Of a DNA stretch of 64,000 nucleotides, positions 45,252 through 55,735 are shown piece after piece. The DNA is taken from the NCBI RefSeq assembly GCF_964028355.1, contig NZ_OZ034761.1, positions 1 to 64,000 on the forward strand. The letters are read 5' to 3'. A program made the translations under genes and the position numbers. This stretch comes from Wolbachia endosymbiont (group B) of Gerris lacustris. GTDB lineage: Bacteria > Pseudomonadota > Alphaproteobacteria > Rickettsiales > Anaplasmataceae. Each line of letters starts with the position of its first letter. Position 1 is the stretch's first letter. Under the pieces are notes generated by a model. That model was not told where the DNA came from. It made no database searches and saw only the letters and a list, made by a program, of their open reading frames with translations.

Positions 45252-47342
45252 ATGCATGGTAATAATGAAGATCGTGAATTAGTTAGGGCTTTATTAAGTG
45301 GAGGTTGTGATGAGTTTAGTAGACAATTTGTAGGTTTTTTAAACAACTGTCCATCTTTTTTGCATTCGGCTAATAAGCCTGGCTTTTTTCCTACATTCTT
45401 TTTTGGTATGTTTTCTACTGCACATGATGCAGGTATATTAGTTGAAGATGAAAGAGTCTATTTTCGTTTTGACAATTATGGAAATCTAAAAGTTGCTGTT
45501 CTCACTAATAAAGAAAATAGAAGAATAGTCAGGTGTTATACTGTTGCTGATAATGAGAACAGCCCTGGGTCAAGGTTTAGTGCAGAAGAGAAGCAGCAGG
45601 TAGAAGAGAATCTTCCACAAGAATTACAGGAAGATAAGGATCTGGATTGGGAAGAGTATAAAATATTTCGGTTTGGAGAAGAATGTAGGTTTATTCATGA
45701 AATAGATAGATTTCCTCAACGTGATGAACCTGGAGCTCCAATTTTTCATGAAATTAACCCAATCAGAGAACAAGGTGAATTGTTAGACCTGATGAGTGAG
45801 TTGGCAAATGATGATACAGGAGAAGTGCGTACTAATGTTAAAAGAATTTTGGAGTATGTTATTGATATCCATGATGAACATGAAGATAGCTTAGTGTTTC
45901 GTGCAGAGTCTGATTACCACGGTTTTCTGTGTGGGTTTTTAGTAAATTTTAGATACCGAGCTGTGGCTGATTTCTACCCAGAGCTACTTATAGGAAAAGG
46001 TTATGCAGATGTTGTTTTGCTTGTTCGTGGTGTTGATCAGACAAATGATTCGGTTCCAATTATAATTGAGTTGAAGGTTGGTGATGAGGAAGGATTAGAG
46101 CAAGCTAAAGATTATGCTAAAAGTTGTTCTGTTTCGTCTTTGCCTATTCATACCTCATCACCAAGTGCTGTTTGTGTAGCGTTAAATTTTCAATTACGTG
46201 GAGGTGCTGGTCTCCGAACTTCTGTGCAGGCCTTTTCAGAAGGTGGTCTTTCCTTAATACCGGGTTTACTACATCCTCATGGAAATGGAGTTAGGGGAAA
46301 TGTAAAACGTTTTTTACAACCCATAGCATCAGAGTTCACTTAATCGCCTCATTGTAACACTTTTTCCTGTACGTCATCGTTTGTTTTTGGAAATGTTTTA
46401 TCTACAAGGAGGGACTTAGAAACAAATGATGGGCGGGAGGTAAGGGTTACCAAGTATCTATTTAACCACTCTCAGGGAGAGAAAATGAAACGTACAGGTG
46501 GTAGGGGAGATGCAGCAGATATTGTAAGCCATGCGTTAACTTTAGCTCTATTTTTATCAAATATTGGTTTTGTTGTGCTTCACATTTTTCGTCGTTTAAA
46601 GTGGCAGACTTTACCAGACAAAGCATTGAACCTGTCGTTACTGCCTCAAGCCACAGATGATGCTAAGGTGCGTCAAGTACTTTGTGAAGTAGATGTCCAG
46701 GGTCATCTGGAAGTGGCTTCTGCAAAGAAATTCGAATCACTACGTGCTTACTCACGTTCTCATAGTGAAGGTTATTTCGAGGGAAGGTTTTCAGAACAAA
46801 TGGGTAATGTTAGGAATTTACATCAACTTGCAGATCAGTTGATGAGTGCTGAGCCTAATTTTGGTAATGATGGTAATGTTAATGGTGAGTACAGGGCTAG
46901 GTATGAAGTTTTATTTAATGAGATTTCTCGTCTGTTGTCTCCGTTATTAAATGGAAACCGTCTACTCGTGAACAATGAAGCTAAATTTCAGGCTTTGTTG
47001 CGTGGGATATTTCAAAGTTGCGATAATCCTGCCAAGGTAATTATTGAGTTCCAGCTACAGAGAGGAAGGAAAATAGACCTAGTATTATCAAAATCTGCGG
47101 AAAATGATGATACTCATCCAATTGGAATAGAGTTGAAGTATGCTAACACCGCAGAACAAGTTGAACGAAAAAGGGTGGAGGCAAATCGACAGTTAAGTGA
47201 ATACGAATTTTGTGGAGGATGCAAGCGTATTACTGGGGGAGATGCGATGGTTTTGTTATACGCTATATTAAATGCTGTAGGACAAGAGCAGGATCTGATA
47301 TTGATTGGTGGGCTTCGTAGAGCATCTGGGTTTTCTAGATGA
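45252..47342 (+). pseudogene. cifB: CifB: dual PD-(D/E)XK nuclease homologue, interrupted by one in-frame stop
   Basis: The reading frame is open from ATG 45252 (AGGAG upstream) to 47342 except for one TAA at 46341-46343. The 47 codons after the stop (46344-46484) continue in the same frame into the second part. Without the stop the protein would be 696 residues. Part 1 (363 residues) carries a PD-(D/E)XK nuclease core with D253, E273 and K275 (YADVVLL ... IIIELKVG). Part 2 carries a second core (in 46485 numbering D198, E216, K218: KIDLVLS ... IGIELKYA). No deubiquitinase domain follows, which excludes Type I (CidB). The nonsense change probably abolishes full-length CifB; two separate fragments are conceivable. 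Confidence 0.9.
46485..47342 (+). CDS. Possible independently translated C-terminal CifB nuclease fragment
   Basis: The first ATG after the cifB stop in the same frame is preceded by AGGGAGAG (46474-46481) at near-ideal spacing. The 285-residue product would hold the second PD-(D/E)XK domain with D198, E216 and K218. Whether it is made is unknown; the ribosome site could be a coincidence of purine-rich coding sequence. Confidence 0.45.
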   Translation: MKRTGGRGDAADIVSHALTLALFLSNIGFVVLHIFRRLKWQTLPDKALNLSLLPQATDDAKVRQVLCEVDVQGHLEVASAKKFESLRAYSRSHSEGYFEGRFSEQMGNVRNLHQLADQLMSAEPNFGNDGNVNGEYRARYEVLFNEISRLLSPLLNGNRLLVNNEAKFQALLRGIFQSCDNPAKVIIEFQLQRGRKIDLVLSKSAENDDTHPIGIELKYANTAEQVERKRVEANRQLSEYEFCGGCKRITGGDAMVLLYAILNAVGQEQDLILIGGLRRASGFSR

Positions 47343-47993
47343 CTTGTAACTAATAAAAGTACCAAAGATAAGGTTGTTTATGGGTAAAATTATGCATTAA
47401 GCTAGAGTACGTTTGAGTAAGGTTGGAGAAAAAGCAAGGTCTTTGAGCAAGAAAATTTGATTTATGTTTTCTTAAGTTAAAGTTAACCTGATGAAGTTTG
47501 CATAATTTATTGTTGGAGTTTTTTTGTTCTATTTTTACTGTAAGTTCAATCTGCTCTATCTTTGGTCTTTTTTTCTTAGTTTTGCGGCAAGTCTAATATT
47601 TTTACTACTTAATGGAATAACTTGCAGAAAGTGGAGATATAATGCTAAGGCAGAGGAGCTCAGACAGTTATCTTAAACAATAAAGAAATACTAAAGGCAA
47701 AAGATACGCTTGCGTAGTTCGAAAGCTTTCTATAGGATAAGCCTCACCTGATTTACAAATAGAATTGTTATGTTAGATGTTTGCTATTTATTCTTAAGCT
47801 CATTTTAACAGCATTTTGCTTTTTTTAGTATGTAGGGGTTTTCTAGGAATTATCCTACTGAATTCTATGATATTATTTTTTGTAACATTGTTATATATAT
47901 CATAATAAGGGAGTTGGGAGAATTTGTAAAGTAATCTTTTTCGTTTGTATTCCCTTATGCTTGAGGTAATTGCATGCAGGCTCATGAATGTCC
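47343..47993. other. Non-coding region after cifB with decayed ORFs
   Basis: About 650 bases. One open stretch (47506-47676, plus) encodes a hydrophobic segment (FFLSFAASLIFLLLNG) followed by a charged helix (KAEELRQLS), like the tail of a membrane protein. A 61-codon minus ORF (47985-47800, MSLHAITSSIREYKRKRLLY start) shows an Arg/Lys pattern faintly like DUF1127. Neither can be assigned. Probably decayed WO-module DNA. Confidence 0.3.
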
Positions 47994-49004
47994 TTACTCT
48001 TTATTTCTACGAATTCCCTTTGAAGTTGAGTATTGAAAGTTAACCGGAGAATTGTGAATTACTTTGTATATGTCATAACAAGCCATGGCGCTCTCAGCAA
48101 AACCATTTAGTATCAATTTTAGTTTGCCTGGATAAGTAGCTATATCTCCGATTGCATATATTCTATCTCTACTGGTTCTAAGTGTAGCTGGGTCGACAAT
48201 TATGCGGCCATGTTCTAACTTTATATCCCAATTGGTTATTGGACCCAAATTCATTGATAATCCAAAAAACGGCAGTAAAAAATCAGCAGATATTTCTTTT
48301 TCTTCCTTAGAGGCAATGTTTTTTACTATCACTGCGCTCAACTGCCCATTACCTCCTGCTAGTTCATGTAATTGATATGGCACTACCAGTTCTATCTTTC
48401 CATTATTTTCAAGTGATTCTAATTTATTTCTAGTTTCAGGAGTGCAGCGAAATTCCTTTCTTCTATGTATTACATAAATTTTCTTTGCAACTTTAGAAAG
48501 TTCTACAGTCCAATCAGCTGCAGAATCACCCCCCCCTGCAATAACTATAGTTTTGTCCTGAAAATCAGAAATTTTATTTACACTGTAAAATACAGATTTA
48601 TTTTCATATTCTAATATACCACTTAAGGGTGGACGGTTAGGTTCAAACATTCCGTTACCTGCAGCAATGATAATGGCTTTGCATTTTACCTCTGTACCTA
48701 TGTTTGTTATGACAGTAAAGTTTTCACCTTCGTTATTTGAAATCTTTTCCACTTTTTGACTTAAATGGTAAACAGGCTCAAATGGTGAGGCTTGCTCCAT
48801 TAGTCGCTCAATTAATTTTTGGGCAGTAATTACAGGATAACCAGGTATATCATATATTGGCTTTTCTGGGTAAAGAGCTGTGCATTGTCCTCCTGCTTGA
48901 TCCAAAACATCTATTATATGACATCTCATATCAAGCATTCCCGCTTGAAAAGCAGTGAATATTCCAACAGGCCCTGCACCTATTATTACGATATCGGTTT
49001 CCAT
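47994..49004 (-). CDS. Ferredoxin/flavodoxin-NADP+ reductase, thioredoxin-reductase-like
   Basis: A 336-residue FAD enzyme of the YumC/type 2 FNR group. It has the FAD-binding IIGAGPVGIFTA (residues 6-17), GGQCTALYPEKPIYDIPG (near 42), a second nucleotide motif VIAGGGDSAADW (near 153), and the C-terminal FAD loop YAIGDIATYPGK. The redox CxxC of true thioredoxin reductases is absent, which points to ferredoxin-NADP reductase. It would reduce ferredoxin for Fe-S assembly or radical-SAM enzymes. It stands alone, minus strand. Confidence 0.88.
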   Translation of the reverse strand: METDIVIIGAGPVGIFTAFQAGMLDMRCHIIDVLDQAGGQCTALYPEKPIYDIPGYPVITAQKLIERLMEQASPFEPVYHLSQKVEKISNNEGENFTVITNIGTEVKCKAIIIAAGNGMFEPNRPPLSGILEYENKSVFYSVNKISDFQDKTIVIAGGGDSAADWTVELSKVAKKIYVIHRRKEFRCTPETRNKLESLENNGKIELVVPYQLHELAGGNGQLSAVIVKNIASKEEKEISADFLLPFFGLSMNLGPITNWDIKLEHGRIIVDPATLRTSRDRIYAIGDIATYPGKLKLILNGFAESAMACYDIYKVIHNSPVNFQYSTSKGIRRNKE

Positions 49005-49172
49005 ATTCAGATGGTGATCTATTTATAGATATTAGCTTTCTTTGCTAACAAGGTCAATTTACAAAGGGATGTATTTTTAAAAGATGTGGCTAGATTAGAT
49101 AAGATTTCCAGCGTTATGAACCACATAGTCCAAATAAGCTCTAAAAATCAGCTATCATAGCGAGATGCTGTG

Positions 49173-49260
49173 CGGACGGAATGGGATTCGAACCCATGGT
49201 ACGCTCATCACGTACGTCAGTTTTCAAGACTGGTGCCTTAAACCGCTCGGCCATCCGTCC
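49173..49260 (-). tRNA. tRNA-Ser (anticodon UGA)
   Basis: The 88-base minus-strand gene has the acceptor stem GGACGGA / TCCGTCC, the Ser-type long variable arm, anticodon loop CTTGAAAAC with anticodon TGA, and T-loop GGTTCGAATCC. Discriminator G as in Ser tRNAs. CCA is not encoded. Confidence 0.95.
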
Positions 49261-49307
49261 ACTTCTTTTTTACCACAACATTTAATTTCAAGCAATCTAT
49301 AAAAATC

Positions 49308-50636
49308 TTACTTACCTACACAAAAACTGCTAAACACACCATCCAATATTTCCTCAACATCAATAGTTCCAATCACTGCACCAAGCTCAAATGCAGCAAG
49401 CCTCAAATCTTCAGATATCAACTCAATTGGATTATCGATATTAAAACGTTGTAAATGTTTCAGTGCTTTCTGCATGTGACTCCTATGTCTTTGCCGAGTA
49501 ATCACAGGAGTGTCTCTATCATGCCCAAATTTTTCCTCTGCCTTCTTTTTTATGAGAGAGATCAACTTGTTTGTACCTATTCCCTTTAAAATAGAAATAG
49601 GTAGAAAATCTACACCGCCAATCAGTATATTTCTGTCATTAATTGCATCGTCAGCTTTGCTCAATACATAAATAGTATCGCTATTTACAACGTTGCAATT
49701 GATATTATAACGTTGTTCAAAGGGAAATAGTTCTATTCTTAAATCAGCTTCACAAGACCTCTTTTTCGCTCGATTTATACCTTCTGATTCTATTGGATCT
49801 AAACTCTTACGAATTCCGGCAGTATCAGAGAGAATAATTGGGTATCCGCCAATGTCAATATGAGCTTCAAGCACATCCCTTGTTGTGCCTGCATATTCAG
49901 AAACAATAGCAATATCACGTTTGGCCAAGAAATTAAACAGCGTTGATTTACCAACATTTGGTTTACCAGTTATTACAATATGTAAACCCTCACGCAACCT
50001 CTCACCACGTCTATTATCATTTAAATGCTTTTGTATCAATTGCATGAGATGTTGGACTTCATTATTAATTTTTTCCAATTGGCTTTTTTCTGCCAAAATA
50101 TCTTCCGGGAAGTCTATATATGCTTCAATCTCTGATTGTATCGTTATTAATTTCTGCTTCCAACTGCTGTATAGTTTTTCTAATTCTCCTGACATTTGCT
50201 TGATTGCTTGTTTGGCTTGCATTTTTGTCTCAGCATCAATTAAGTCTGCAATTCCCTCTATTCTCGTTAAGTCAAACTTACCATTCAGGAAAGCCCTAAG
50301 TGAGAATTCTCCAGGCCTAGCCATAACACAAATTTTTGATAACTCCTCCAAGATAATTTTTATTACTGCTTTGCTTCCATGTACCTGCAACTCTATAACA
50401 TCCTCGCCAGTGAAACTATTTGGAGCAGGAAAATAAATAATTATTCCATTGTCTATCAATTGATCGGAGTTATCATATAGGTCAACTAAAGTAGCAAGCC
50501 TTGATTTAACTTCTTTCTTAATGTTAAAATGATTTAAAGCTTTAAGTGCATCGTTACCTGAAATTCTAATTACTGCAACTCCTGACTTACCAAACACAGT
50601 TGATAAGGCAAAGATAGTTTCATTTGTGTTTGTCAT
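49308..50636 (-). CDS. mnmE: tRNA modification GTPase MnmE (TrmE)
   Basis: MnmE, with MnmG, adds the carboxymethylaminomethyl group at U34 of tRNAs. The 442 residues contain the N-terminal folate-binding domain ([36 protein letters not shown]), a G domain inserted in the helical domain (G1 [10 protein letters not shown]3 DTAG, G4 region SKAD) and the C-terminal catalytic FCVGK. Length is normal. Single gene, head-to-head with nuoI. Confidence 0.95.
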   Translation of the reverse strand: MTNTNETIFALSTVFGKSGVAVIRISGNDALKALNHFNIKKEVKSRLATLVDLYDNSDQLIDNGIIIYFPAPNSFTGEDVIELQVHGSKAVIKIILEELSKICVMARPGEFSLRAFLNGKFDLTRIEGIADLIDAETKMQAKQAIKQMSGELEKLYSSWKQKLITIQSEIEAYIDFPEDILAEKSQLEKINNEVQHLMQLIQKHLNDNRRGERLREGLHIVITGKPNVGKSTLFNFLAKRDIAIVSEYAGTTRDVLEAHIDIGGYPIILSDTAGIRKSLDPIESEGINRAKKRSCEADLRIELFPFEQRYNINCNVVNSDTIYVLSKADDAINDRNILIGGVDFLPISILKGIGTNKLISLIKKKAEEKFGHDRDTPVITRQRHRSHMQKALKHLQRFNIDNPIELISEDLRLAAFELGAVIGTIDVEEILDGVFSSFCVGK

Positions 50637-50858
50637 TATTCATATAAACTACTTAGCAATATTACACTTAAGAAAGAGAAATGCATAATTTAAAAATATT
50701 CAAAATTTTTATCTATCTTGCTAATTTATAGAAATATAACATTGTCATATTAATAAATATATTATATACAGAAACTGTAAAGGTCCCTCAGGTGAAAATA
50801 TTTATTTTGAAAACTGATAATATGACTTATAATTATAAATGCAGGTTTTAAACATTTT

Positions 50859-51341
50859 ATGCTAAAGAAATTAGCTTGGTATTGGTCTTTTGTAGAGTTA
50901 ATTAAAGGGTTTGTTATTACATTAAAATATATGTTTAAGCCAAAGGTTACGCTTAAGTATCCTATGGAGAAAGGTCCTTTAAGTCCAAGATTTCGTGGTG
51001 AACACGCATTACGTAGATACTCAAATGGTGAAGAGCGCTGCATAGCTTGTAAATTATGTGAAGTTATTTGTCCTGCTCAAGCGATAGTTATTGAAGCAGA
51101 GGAAAGGGAAGACGGCAGTCGCCGCACTACGCGTTATGATATTGACATGACAAAGTGTATATATTGCGGGCTTTGCCAGGAGGCGTGCCCTGTTGATGCA
51201 ATTGTTGAAGGCCCTAATTTTGAGTTTGCCACAGAAACAAGAGAAGAGTTGATGTACAATAAGGAAAAATTATTGCGTAATGGTGAAGTTTGGGAAGACG
51301 CAATTGCACTAAGGTTAAAAAAGAATAGACCGTATTATTAA
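50859..51341 (+). CDS. nuoI: NADH-quinone oxidoreductase subunit I
   Basis: Carries two 4Fe-4S clusters in the peripheral arm of complex I. The 160-residue protein binds cluster N6a/N6b through C61-x2-C64-x2-C67-x3-C71 and C100-x2-C103-x2-C106-x3-C110. The N-terminal amphipathic helix ([20 protein letters not shown]) and the [18 protein letters not shown] context are characteristic. It is alone here; other nuo genes are elsewhere, except nuoF at 53969. Confidence 0.95.
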   Translation: MLKKLAWYWSFVELIKGFVITLKYMFKPKVTLKYPMEKGPLSPRFRGEHALRRYSNGEERCIACKLCEVICPAQAIVIEAEEREDGSRRTTRYDIDMTKCIYCGLCQEACPVDAIVEGPNFEFATETREELMYNKEKLLRNGEVWEDAIALRLKKNRPYY

Positions 51342-51437
51342 CTAGGTATGTCAACAATTAAAATTTCTTACAGCAAGTATGTAATAGATCTCTTGTACAA
51401 CTGTTATTTAAGTGAAAGATCAGTAGCTCACCTTTTG

Positions 51438-51513
51438 GTGTCATTCCAGCGCGTGACGCTGGAATCTAGAAAAAAAGAAACATGGATCCCAGTGTCACGC
51501 ACTGGGATGACAA
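51438..51513. repeat. Wolbachia/Rickettsia-type palindromic repeat upstream of thrS
   Basis: Two hairpins, GTCATTCCAGCG...CGCTGGAAT (51440-51474) and ATCCCAGTG...CACTGGGATGACA (51486-51512), form the familiar Wolbachia short repeat. It sits just upstream of the thrS start (51526), where it may affect transcription or mRNA structure. A related pair is at 55782-55930. Confidence 0.7.
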
Positions 51514-51525
51514 AAGGTCTGATGA

Positions 51526-53427
51526 ATGATAAAAGTTACCTTTTCAACCGAACAAAAAGTAAAAGAATACAGTGGTAGAGTCACTGGTTTTGATATATTA
51601 CAACCGGATGCTTTGAAAGAAGCAGTTGCATTGAAAGTAAACGGTGAGTTGTATGATCTCTCACGTGAAATTGAATCTGATGCAGAGATAGAGGTGATAC
51701 AACTAAGTGACGAAGCGGGTTTAGATATAATAAGGCATGATGCTGCTCATATAATGGCGCAGGCAGTGAAAGAGCTATTTCCTAATACTCAGATTACTAT
51801 TGGCCCAATAATTCAGGACGGTTTTTACTATGATTTTGCTACAGATCGTGCCTTTACCACGGACGATCTTGCTGCAATAGAAAAAAAAATGAAGGAAATT
51901 ATAAAAAGTAACCACAGATTCGTCCGAGAGGTTTGGACTCGCAAACAGGCAATTGATTTCTTTAGTGATGTAGGCGAAAAATATAAGGTTGATATTGTCT
52001 CATCAATACCAGAAAACGAAAACCTAACTGTTTATAAACAAGGCAATTTTGTAGACCTATGTCGTGGTCCGCACTCACCATCAACTGGCAGAGTTAAAGC
52101 GTTTAAACTTATGAAAGTAGCAGGTGCATACTGGCGTGGCGATTCTAAGGGCCCAATGTTGCAAAGAATATATGGCACCGCGTGGAGAAATAAGGATGAA
52201 TTAAATACTTATCTTAAACGTCTGGAGGAAGCAGAAAAACGCGACCATCGTAAAATCGCTAAGGATATGGACCTATTTCACATTCAAGAGGAAGCCGTTG
52301 GGCAGATTTTTTGGCATAAACAAGGGTATACTTTATATAATGTTCTTGAGTCTTACATCAGAAAAAAGTTAATGAACAATGGCTACTTTGAGGTAAAAAC
52401 TCCTATTTTAGTAAGCAAAGAGCTGTGGGAAAAATCGGGACATTGGGATAAGTTTCGTGAAAACATGTTTATTGTTGATGAATCTGAAAGCAAAAAGCTA
52501 GCAATAAAACCCATGAATTGTCCTTGCCATGTGCAGATTTTTAATTCTCACATGAGAAGCTACCGTGATCTACCAATACGTATGGCAGAATTTGGCACGT
52601 GCCATAGGAATGAAAGCTCAGGTTCATTGCACGGACTGATGCGAGTGCGTGGTTTTACGCAAGACGATGCACACATTTTTTGTATGGAAAAACAAGTGAA
52701 TTCTGAAACTGTAAAGTTTTGTGACCTTTTAAAAGAAGTATATTCAGAGCTTGGATTCAATGAAATTTCTGTGAAATTTTCAGATCGTCCAGATATTAGA
52801 GCAGGTAATGATGAAGTGTGGGATAGAGCTGAAAAAGCGCTGCTTGAAGCCGTTAAAGAAGCGGGTTTGAGTTATGAACTGAGCCCTGGCGAAGGTGCAT
52901 TTTATGGTCCAAAGTTAGAGTTTGTTTTGAAAGATGCAATAGGTAGAAATTGGCAATGTGGAACGTTGCAAGTTGATTTTATTTTACCGGAGCGGCTTGG
53001 AGCTTTTTATATAGGAGCAGACGGGCACAAGCATCACCCTGTCATGTTACATAGGGCAATTCTTGGAACTTTTGAGCGTTTTATTGGAATTTTAATAGAA
53101 AATTATGCAGGAAAATTTCCAGTTTGGCTTGCTCCAACACAGCTTGCTATTCTGACCATTACAAATGAGGCTGACGGTTATGCTACAGAAATCAGCAACG
53201 TTTTAAAAGAACAAGGTGTGAGAATCAAAACTGATTTGACCAATGAAAAAATTAGCTATAAGATACGTTTGCATAGTTCAAGTAAGGTACCTATATTATG
53301 GATCATGGGCAAAAGTGAAGTTACAAATAAAACTGTGTCAGTGAGAAATTTAGGATCGGAAAAGCAGGAGTCTTTTTCTTTGGAGAATGCTACTGAATTG
53401 CTATTAAAAGGCGTTAATTTAAGTTAA
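51526..53427 (+). CDS. thrS: Threonyl-tRNA synthetase
   Basis: Charges tRNA-Thr and edits Ser-tRNA. The 633 residues comprise an N-terminal TGS domain (1-60), the editing domain with [10 protein letters not shown] (near 72) and the class II catalytic core (from about 240): [12 protein letters not shown] with zinc-binding Cys, [20 protein letters not shown] (motif 2) and [16 protein letters not shown] (motif 3). An anticodon-binding domain ends the protein. Start ATG 51526 gives MIKVTFS. The infC gene follows after 12 bases, so they form an operon as in many bacteria. Confidence 0.96.
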   Translation: MIKVTFSTEQKVKEYSGRVTGFDILQPDALKEAVALKVNGELYDLSREIESDAEIEVIQLSDEAGLDIIRHDAAHIMAQAVKELFPNTQITIGPIIQDGFYYDFATDRAFTTDDLAAIEKKMKEIIKSNHRFVREVWTRKQAIDFFSDVGEKYKVDIVSSIPENENLTVYKQGNFVDLCRGPHSPSTGRVKAFKLMKVAGAYWRGDSKGPMLQRIYGTAWRNKDELNTYLKRLEEAEKRDHRKIAKDMDLFHIQEEAVGQIFWHKQGYTLYNVLESYIRKKLMNNGYFEVKTPILVSKELWEKSGHWDKFRENMFIVDESESKKLAIKPMNCPCHVQIFNSHMRSYRDLPIRMAEFGTCHRNESSGSLHGLMRVRGFTQDDAHIFCMEKQVNSETVKFCDLLKEVYSELGFNEISVKFSDRPDIRAGNDEVWDRAEKALLEAVKEAGLSYELSPGEGAFYGPKLEFVLKDAIGRNWQCGTLQVDFILPERLGAFYIGADGHKHHPVMLHRAILGTFERFIGILIENYAGKFPVWLAPTQLAILTITNEADGYATEISNVLKEQGVRIKTDLTNEKISYKIRLHSSSKVPILWIMGKSEVTNKTVSVRNLGSEKQESFSLENATELLLKGVNLS

Positions 53428-53439
53428 GGGAGTCAAAAT

Positions 53440-53949
53440 TTGCAAAACAAAAAACACAGAATTAATGAATTCATCACAGCTAGAGAAGTACGCTTGGTTG
53501 ACCAAAATGGTGAAATGGTCGGAATTGTTCCAATAGAACAAGCTTTGGAAGTTGCACAAAGTGTTAATTTAGACTTGGTAGAAATCGCACCTGATTCAAC
53601 TCCTTCAGTATGTAAGATTCTGGACTATAGCAAACAAAAGTATGATATAAAAAAGAAGGCAAGTGAAGCAAAAAAGAAACAAAAAACATTAACTATAAAA
53701 GAAATTAAACTGGGTCCTAATATTGATGATCACGACTACGAAACAAAATTGCGTCAAGCAAGGGATTTTCTTGTGCATGGACATAGAATTAAAGTCACAA
53801 TGAGATTTAAGGGCAGAGAGCTTATAAACACTGAAGTCGGACTGGAAAAATTGGAACGGTTCATTAGAGATACTGAAGATATTGCAAAGGTAGAGCTAGC
53901 GCCTAAACGAGAAGGAAATCAATATTTTTTAGTTCTAGCTGCTAGATAG
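53440..53949 (+). CDS. infC: Translation initiation factor IF-3 (TTG start)
   Basis: IF-3 binds the 30S subunit and checks start-codon pairing. The 169-residue protein has the N-domain (INEFITAREVRLVDQNGEMV), the linker KKKASEAKKKQKTLTIKEIK, and the C-domain with RFKGRELINTEVG. The start is TTG at 53440, 7 bases after AAGGGAG (53426-53432); no ATG in frame gives a full N-domain. Unusual start codons (AUU in E. coli) let IF-3 repress its own translation, so the same control is likely. Operon with thrS. Confidence 0.95.
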   Translation: MQNKKHRINEFITAREVRLVDQNGEMVGIVPIEQALEVAQSVNLDLVEIAPDSTPSVCKILDYSKQKYDIKKKASEAKKKQKTLTIKEIKLGPNIDDHDYETKLRQARDFLVHGHRIKVTMRFKGRELINTEVGLEKLERFIRDTEDIAKVELAPKREGNQYFLVLAAR

Positions 53950-53968
53950 TAGGAAAGCATAAATAAAG

Positions 53969-55222
53969 TTAAGTTACTGTCCTCTCTTCAATCACATGAC
54001 GAAAATGTCTGATTAATCCTTGCACTGGCCAAGCTGCAGCATCGCCAAGTGCACAAATTGTATGCCCTTCTATTTGAGTTGTAAGGTCAAGTAGCTTATC
54101 TACTTCACCAGGTTTAATATTTCCTGCTACCATTCTTCTCATAATTCTCCACATCCATCCAGTGCCTTCACGGCATGGTGTACATTGTCCGCAGGACTCA
54201 TGCATATAGAAATGTGATAATCTTTCTATTGCAGCTATTATGTCAGTTGATTTATCCATCACTATTACAGCAGCAGTACCAAGCCCTGATTGTGCAGCCC
54301 TTAATGAATCAAAATCCATTTCAATAGTATCACATATAGATTTTGGAATTAATGGGACTGAAGACCCACCAGGTATTACAGCAAGTAAATTATCCCAACC
54401 TCCTCTCACTCCACCTGCGTATTTTTCAATTAATTCACACAGTGAAATTCCGAGCTCTTCTTCAACATTACATGGATTATTTACATGCCCTGAAATGCAA
54501 AAGACCTTAGTGCCAGTATTATTTGGTTTACCCAGAGATGCAAACCACTCTCCTCCGCGATTTAGAATATCTGGAACCATGGCTATAGTTTCAACGTTGT
54601 TTATTGTGGTTGGGTAGCCAAAAAGTCCAACACCCGCAGGGAATGGAGGTTTCATGCGAGGAAAGCCTTTTTTTCCTTCAATTGATTCAAGTTGAGCTGT
54701 TTCTTCTCCACATATGTAAGCTCCTGCACCCCTATGGATAAACACATCAAGATCATAATCTGATTTGCAGGCATTTTTTCCAATTAAGTTTTCTTTATAG
54801 GCTTCCTCAAGTGCTTTTTTTAGAACTAAATATTCATTATAAAATTCACCCCTGATATAAATATATGCAACTGATGCGTTGATTGCTCTGCCAGCTAGAA
54901 GAATTCCCTCAAGTAACTTATGTGGCTCATATCGTAATATATCTCTATCTTTACACGTACCAGGTTCTGACTCATCTGCATTGACTACTAAATACGCTTT
55001 TGAAGGATTTTTGGGCATAAAGCTCCACTTAAGGCCGGTGGAAAATCCTGCACCCCCTCGACCTCTCAAACCAGATTTCTTTACTTCATCAATGATTTTT
55101 TCTGATCCTAAATCCAGTAATTCCTTTGTTTTTTGCCAACTACCACGTTTTTTTGCACCCTCAAGTAGTGGTGTTTCTTTACCATTTAAGTTTGTGAATA
55201 TTTTGTCCTGTTCTTTTAGCAT
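53969..55222 (-). CDS. nuoF: NADH-quinone oxidoreductase subunit F
   Basis: The NADH-oxidising subunit of complex I, with FMN and a 4Fe-4S cluster. The 417-residue protein has the NADH/FMN Gly-rich loop [16 protein letters not shown], the FMN segment [18 protein letters not shown] [16 protein letters not shown], and the cluster ligands [10 protein letters not shown] followed later by the fourth Cys in HTICALGD. Full length. It is divergent from infC (tail to tail), and upstream lies tRNA-Lys. Confidence 0.96.
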   Translation of the reverse strand: MLKEQDKIFTNLNGKETPLLEGAKKRGSWQKTKELLDLGSEKIIDEVKKSGLRGRGGAGFSTGLKWSFMPKNPSKAYLVVNADESEPGTCKDRDILRYEPHKLLEGILLAGRAINASVAYIYIRGEFYNEYLVLKKALEEAYKENLIGKNACKSDYDLDVFIHRGAGAYICGEETAQLESIEGKKGFPRMKPPFPAGVGLFGYPTTINNVETIAMVPDILNRGGEWFASLGKPNNTGTKVFCISGHVNNPCNVEEELGISLCELIEKYAGGVRGGWDNLLAVIPGGSSVPLIPKSICDTIEMDFDSLRAAQSGLGTAAVIVMDKSTDIIAAIERLSHFYMHESCGQCTPCREGTGWMWRIMRRMVAGNIKPGEVDKLLDLTTQIEGHTICALGDAAAWPVQGLIRHFRHVIEERTVT

Positions 55223-55239
55223 GCTTTTAAGATTCTAAG

Positions 55240-55312
55240 TGATCCCGACGCGATTCGAACGCGTGACCCACTGATTAAAAGTCAGTTGCTCTACCGGCTG
55301 AGCTACGGGATC
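55240..55312 (-). tRNA. tRNA-Lys (anticodon UUU)
   Basis: 73 bases, minus strand. Acceptor GATCCCG / CGGGATC, D-arm TAGCTCAGCCGGTAGAGCA, anticodon loop CTTTTAA with anticodon TTT, T-arm CGCGTTCGAATCGCG, discriminator A. CCA not encoded. Confidence 0.95.
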
Positions 55313-55603
55313 ATTTTATTTTTCAGCTATAATAAACAGTAATATAGTTTTTATCTGTTTTAATCAAACTAAAATTTTCATGCGTGGTTAAATAAATTAT
55401 ATAATGTACTGTATTAGTGATAATTTAATTAAAAATTTTTGAAGGAAAACTTCTTGTTAATTAACAGATTTATTTGGCAAAGCTGACATACAACTCTAAA
55501 AAGATAGAGAATTTTACATAACTGCAGAGTTTGTGCACTATTGAGTAACAGATAAATATTTCTTGCATTTCAGCCTGAGTGATTTATGCTTTAAGCAAAA
55601 GTT
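55313..55603. other. Intergenic stretch between two tRNA genes
   Basis: About 290 AT-rich bases with no supportable ORF or structure. A weak TTGCAT at 55563 lies upstream of tRNA-Ala but lacks a clear -10 partner. Confidence 0.3.
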
Positions 55604-55676
55604 GGGGGCATAGCTCAGCTGGTAGAGCATCTGTTTTGCACGCAGAAGGTCAGCGGTTCGATCCCGCTTGCCTCCA
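55604..55676 (+). tRNA. tRNA-Ala (anticodon UGC)
   Basis: 73 bases. Acceptor GGGGGCA / TGCCTCC (one G-T pair), D-arm TAGCTCAGCTGGTAGAGCA, anticodon loop TTTTGCA with anticodon TGC, T-arm AGCGGTTCGATCCCGCT, discriminator A; CCA is encoded at 55677-55679. Confidence 0.95.
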
Positions 55677-55735
55677 CCAGTCTATATTAGCTCTAGCACG
55701 CCACAAAACTTGTCAAAACAGCTTATTTTGATCCA

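Noticed and set aside
51348..51578. 76-codon ORF between nuoI and thrS
   Set aside because: It is read through the palindromic repeat and overlaps the thrS start; no family match.
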